This document shows positions 5,803 through 8,073 of a DNA stretch of 8,073 nucleotides, piece by piece. Source of the stretch: Clostridia bacterium (GTDB lineage: Bacteria; Bacillota_A; Clostridia; Oscillospirales; Acutalibacteraceae); contig JAILQN010000174.1 in the NCBI GenBank assembly GCA_024699005.1, positions 1-8,073 of the forward strand, given 5' to 3'. Made by a program: the position numbers and the translations under genes. Under the pieces are notes generated by a model that was given only the letters and a program-made list of their open reading frames with translations, was not told the origin of the DNA and did not search any database. Within the stretch, counting starts at the first letter, position 1. Every line of letters begins with the position of its first letter.

Positions 5803-7077
5803 TCATTTCATGAACTCCTGTGAAAGCATCTGCCCGAACAGGGAATTTGCCCAGGCGAACCACGGTCTTGTGAAATCCGAAGGGTCGTCTTTATTGAATG
5901 ATTCGTGCATAAAGCCCGTGCCGGCGTGCGTCCGGCTCAGCATGTCGAGACAGTCCGCTTTCTCCCGTTCATCCGCCGACGTCAGGATCTGCATCACAAG
6001 GGAGATATGCCAGATCTTATCCGCTCCGGTATGCGGACTGCCTATCCCGCGCGCCGCTTTGCCCGAAAAATACCACGGGTTGTCTTCCGAGAGTATGTAT
6101 TTCCGGGTGTTGAGGTAAACGGGGTCCGTTTTGTCGCAGAAACCGAGATACGGCGCGGCGAGCAGGCTCGGCGAGTTGGCGTCGTCCATCATGACGTAAT
6201 GCCCCAGGCCGTCGGTCTCGTACGCGTAGATCTTACCGTATTTTTCTGTGTCTGCCGTGCCGTATTTTTCGATGCCCGTCAGCACCTCGCGCCGGAGCGC
6301 GCGGGCTTTTTCCGCGTATTCCGCGTCGTTGAAACCATTTTCCAATATCTCCGCGGCGCGTTTTGCGGCGACCGCGCACATCATATTCGCGGGGATAAGA
6401 TAGTTGTAAACGCAGCTGTCGTCCGACGGGCGGAAACCGGACCAGGTCATGCCGGTGTAAGCGGCCGGATTCCCTTTTCCGTCAAGCGGCATGGTGTCGT
6501 GAGGCGGGCAGTTCTTCCTGCGGAAGAAATAAGGGGATCTTTCTTCGTGGCGCTGTTCGGTGACGAACGTGTCGATTATCCGTTTCAGCATTCCGTGTAT
6601 TTCGTCCGTCAGGACCGAGGTATCCCCGCAGAAGTCGAGATAGTCCGCCAGAAGGTACACGGACGCGCAGAGGGAATCGGTCTCGTATTTGCGCTCCCAG
6701 ATGATATCGGAATAAAAATCCGTTTCGTCCTTCGGATGTCCGCTGCCCGTCGGACCTTCGTTGAATCCGTTTGAATACGGATCGACGGAAATATAAAACG
6801 CGTGACGGCGGATGACGCCGCGGATGATTTCGCGCAGTTCTTCGCTTTCTTTGCAGAGCGGCATATACGGGCGCAGCTGCGCCGCGCTGTCCCGGAGCCA
6901 CATAGCGGGGATGTCCCCGGTGATGACGAACCAGTCTCCGCCGGCGCATCTGCGCACGGTGGTTTCTATCGTATTCAGAAAACATTTCTTCGCAAGTCCA
7001 CCCAGCGGCGGATATTTCGTTTTTACGTTCTCTTCGAGTTTTTCGGCGTAATTTAAAACTGCTTCCGGTATGTTCAT
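5803..7077 (-). CDS. GH125 exo-alpha-1,6-mannosidase
   Basis: This 424-residue protein matches the whole length of glycoside hydrolase family 125 (formerly DUF1237), metal-independent inverting exo-alpha-1,6-mannosidases that trim high-mannose N-glycans and mannans. Characteristic segments are TGDIPAMWLRDSAAQLRPY (53-71), DPYSNGFNEGPTG (99-111), WSGFRPSDDSCVYNY (212-226) and GTGFMHESF (386-394). D220 and E392 line up with the general acid (D220) and general base (E393) known for the Streptococcus pneumoniae enzyme, so catalysis should be intact. There is no signal peptide, so it should act in the cytoplasm on imported mannosides. The start at 7077 has AGGAGG at 7085-7090, 7 nt upstream, and overlaps the stop of the small gene as ATGA. 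A second promoter (7104-7133) lies directly upstream. The neighbouring alpha-galactosidase suggests a glycan-use locus. Confidence 0.95.
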   Translation of the reverse strand: MNIPEAVLNYAEKLEENVKTKYPPLGGLAKKCFLNTIETTVRRCAGGDWFVITGDIPAMWLRDSAAQLRPYMPLCKESEELREIIRGVIRRHAFYISVDPYSNGFNEGPTGSGHPKDETDFYSDIIWERKYETDSLCASVYLLADYLDFCGDTSVLTDEIHGMLKRIIDTFVTEQRHEERSPYFFRRKNCPPHDTMPLDGKGNPAAYTGMTWSGFRPSDDSCVYNYLIPANMMCAVAAKRAAEILENGFNDAEYAEKARALRREVLTGIEKYGTADTEKYGKIYAYETDGLGHYVMMDDANSPSLLAAPYLGFCDKTDPVYLNTRKYILSEDNPWYFSGKAARGIGSPHTGADKIWHISLVMQILTSADEREKADCLDMLSRTHAGTGFMHESFNKDDPSDFTRPWFAWANSLFGQMLSQEFMK

Positions 7078-7322
7078 AAGATCGCCTCCTGTTGATTTGT
7101 CTTATAATACACGTTTTCCGGATGCGGAGTCAACAGGTATCGCATAAAAAACGCGTCGGGGAAATCTTCACGATCTCTCCGGCGCGCTTTCTGTCTGTTG
7201 TAAGCTTTGGGATTTGCGGGTTTGCGGGTGACCGGGCTGATCGCCCAGGTCTTTCTCTTTTTAAGGTCGAGCTCTCTCTTCTTTTTCTTGGAGAGCTTCT
7301 CATAAGGAATGAATTTGTCCAT
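7074..7322 (-). CDS. Small Lys/Arg-rich protein, translationally coupled to GH125
   Basis: The 82-residue product begins MDKFIPYEKLSKKKKRELDL, then KKRKTWAISPVTRKPANPKA and YNRQKARRRDREDF. It is very basic in the first 55 residues. I recall similar short basic proteins (FIPYEKLSK...PVTRKP...KAYNR) from Clostridia, but cannot verify this here and know no function. It has an excellent AGGAGG (7330-7335) 7 nt before the ATG and a consensus promoter at 7401-7429. Codons after the basic part pass through a terminator-like hairpin and T6 (7146-7186). They continue as MRYLLTPHPENVYYKTNQQ and end with a TGA overlapping the GH125 ATG. This tail covers the GH125 promoter and RBS, so the coding of the last 23 residues may be incidental. 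It has a decayed duplicate at 5509-5660. No signal peptide, membrane segment or cysteine motif is seen. Confidence 0.65.
   Translation of the reverse strand: MDKFIPYEKLSKKKKRELDLKKRKTWAISPVTRKPANPKAYNRQKARRRDREDFPDAFFMRYLLTPHPENVYYKTNQQEAIL
7104..7133 (-). promoter_or_regulatory. Candidate GH125 promoter inside the small gene
   Basis: On the minus strand TTGACT (7128-7133), an 18-nt spacer and TATTAT (7104-7109) would start transcription near 7097, leaving a leader of about 20 nt that holds the AGGAGG. The plus-strand segment ATACACGTTTTCCG at 7107-7120 matches the left half and loop of the operator at 7403-7423 in the same place relative to the -10. The right half is not conserved. Confidence 0.55.
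7146..7186 (-). terminator. Terminator-like hairpin within the 3' end of the small gene
   Basis: On the minus strand an 11-position stem (7176-7186 with 7152-7162, nine Watson-Crick pairs and two mismatches) with a 13-nt loop abuts six T (7146-7151). It lies about 70 nt before the GH125 ATG. It is homologous to the hairpin at 5509-5543 but weaker on this strand. The open reading frame runs through it, so ribosomes translating the small gene would open it. Confidence 0.5.
7149..7287. repeat. Direct repeat, copy B (intact small gene)
   Basis: Partner of 5506-5634. Copy B carries two tandem TTTGCGGG units (around 7213-7228) where copy A has one. The reading frame of the small gene is intact only with both units. 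Confidence 0.85.
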
Positions 7323-7400
7323 AAATGTTCCTCCTGTTCATATTTATACAGCCTTGCGGCAGGTGCGGATCCGGTCGGTTTCACTCACCATACACAAATA

Positions 7401-7429
7401 ATTATACACGTTTTGCGTGTATATGTCAA
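7401..7429 (-). promoter_or_regulatory. Consensus promoter of the small gene-GH125 operon
   Basis: On the minus strand TTGACA (7424-7429), exactly 17 nt, then TATAAT (7401-7406): a perfect sigma-A consensus. Transcription should begin near 7394 with a leader of about 70 nt before the ATG at 7322. It lies only about 16 bp beyond the stop of the alpha-galactosidase gene. Confidence 0.85.
7403..7423. promoter_or_regulatory. 21-bp dyad operator between -10 and -35
   Basis: TATACACG and CGTGTATA form perfect 8-bp inverted arms around the 5-bp centre TTTTG. The dyad fills the promoter spacer and overlaps the -10, the classic position for a repressor. No regulator gene is in the window. It could alternatively act as a weak hairpin at the end of the alpha-galactosidase message, but no T tract follows it. 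Confidence 0.65.
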
Positions 7430-7444
7430 ACGGGGAAGTTTGTT

Positions 7445-8073
7445 TTATGTGGTTTGACGTGTTATATTCACATATCCTCCCAACGGGATATTCAGCGCGA
7501 TGACGGGGGAGTCGGATATTATCTGTTGAATTTCGTCATGCATGCAGTCGTAAACGGTGATGACAAGCGCATCGTCAGTATCGTTGAGCAGAACGACGGA
7601 CTCTCTTCCGGTCGCGTTCCAGACGTCCGTATCGGACCCGTCGGCGCGTACAGTTGATTCGGAATAAAGCACGGTGATCCTGCGGTTAAGCGCGGGATCC
7701 TCCGCGGAAAGAGCAGAGTAACAGGTTTCGGGGTGACGGACCGAGATCGGCGACTGAGTCAGTATCCGATGATTCTTCCGGTAATAATCAAGATAGCTTT
7801 TCAGCAGCCGGAGCTGGAAGTCCGGGATCTGCGTCAGTCTGACGGATATCTGCGGCACGGAGAACATGACGTTGAGCAGCTGAAGCGCGCAGTTCTCCGC
7901 GGTTTCGTCCGGGCTCCAAAGCAGCATATCCGAGTGGACGGCGACGTCTTTGGTCATCATGCGCAGGTCGGCGACGCCGATCCTGTTCGTCACCGGGTCG
8001 AAGGCGCAGTCGCCCACGCGCAGCATGTTCGCGTATTTCAGCACGACCGGTCCCACGTAGTTCTGGCGGAATT
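7445..8073 (-). CDS. GH36-like alpha-galactosidase, C-terminal part
   Basis: The gene is open at the right edge; the reading frame continues past the window (FRQNYVGPVV...), so the apparent GTG at 8056 is not taken as the start. The visible 209 codons cover the end of the catalytic barrel and the C-terminal beta domain. The segment MLRVGDCAFDP followed by NRIGVADLR resembles the RIGPD region of GH36 enzymes where the acid/base aspartate lies (here the Asp codon is near 8009-8011). AVHSDMLLWSPDE followed by NVMFSVPQISVRL and LLKSYLDYYRKNH is typical of GH36 melibiase-like proteins. The family releases terminal alpha-galactose from oligosaccharides. The nucleophile lies outside the window, so activity cannot be judged. 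It ends TAA at 7445-7447, just upstream of the operon promoter for the small gene and GH125, on the same strand. Confidence 0.75.
   Translation of the reverse strand, partial: FRQNYVGPVVLKYANMLRVGDCAFDPVTNRIGVADLRMMTKDVAVHSDMLLWSPDETAENCALQLLNVMFSVPQISVRLTQIPDFQLRLLKSYLDYYRKNHRILTQSPISVRHPETCYSALSAEDPALNRRITVLYSESTVRADGSDTDVWNATGRESVVLLNDTDDALVITVYDCMHDEIQQIISDSPVIALNIPLGGYVNITRQTT

Noticed and set aside
5905..6774. Long plus-strand reading frame opposite GH125
   Set aside because: Arises from the GC-rich codon pattern of GH125 on the other strand; the GH125 frame has both catalytic residues and a strong RBS.

Overview
The window looks like chromosomal DNA from an anaerobic Clostridia-type Firmicute, probably of the Oscillospiraceae/Ruminococcus kind. 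The reasons are strong AGGAGG-type Shine-Dalgarno sites, TTGACA/TATAAT-type promoters, the zinc-ribbon/membrane/ectodomain protein architecture, and heptamer-array intergenic repeats, a style I associate with these genomes from memory. Most genes are fairly GC-rich. The stretch around 3200-5480 is visibly more AT-rich.

Layout. From 1 to 3069 all genes run on the minus strand. In order of transcription they are dapA (2173-3069), a HIT/HinT-type nucleotide-binding protein 2 nt downstream (1829-2170), a calcineurin-like metallophosphoesterase with an N-terminal accessory domain (600-1736), and the start of a phytoene-desaturase-like FAD oxidoreductase that runs off the left edge (1-392). dapA and HIT form a clear two-gene unit with a good promoter at 3136-3164. 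The metallophosphoesterase is separated from HIT by heptamer arrays and a palindrome. The oxidoreductase probably has its own promoter inside a second heptamer/inverted-repeat element.

A divergent promoter at 3203-3231 drives a plus-strand gene (3308-5215). It encodes a 635-residue membrane-anchored protein with two cytoplasmic zinc ribbons and a duplicated extracytoplasmic module. Just downstream (5222-5479) lies the decayed start of a second zinc-ribbon protein, with a good RBS but no start codon and two frame changes.

The right part (5500-8073) is a minus-strand glycan-degradation region. It holds the C-terminal part of a GH36-like alpha-galactosidase (7445-8073, open at the right edge), a small Lys/Arg-rich protein (7074-7322) and a GH125 exo-alpha-1,6-mannosidase (5803-7077). 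The small gene ends in an ATGA overlap with GH125. Its promoter is a perfect consensus with a 21-bp dyad operator between and over its boxes. A second promoter inside the small ORF, directly in front of GH125, repeats half of that operator. The 3' end of the small ORF contains a terminator-like hairpin followed by six T. A decayed copy of the small gene, with the same hairpin, sits downstream of GH125 (about 5509-5660) and probably serves as the operon terminator.

The most interesting material is (a) the operator/attenuator-like arrangement around the small protein and GH125, (b) the duplicated and decayed small gene, and (c) the family of 7-bp-period arrays with adjacent palindromes that reaches into gene ends. 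No rRNA, tRNA, CRISPR array or transposase was seen.
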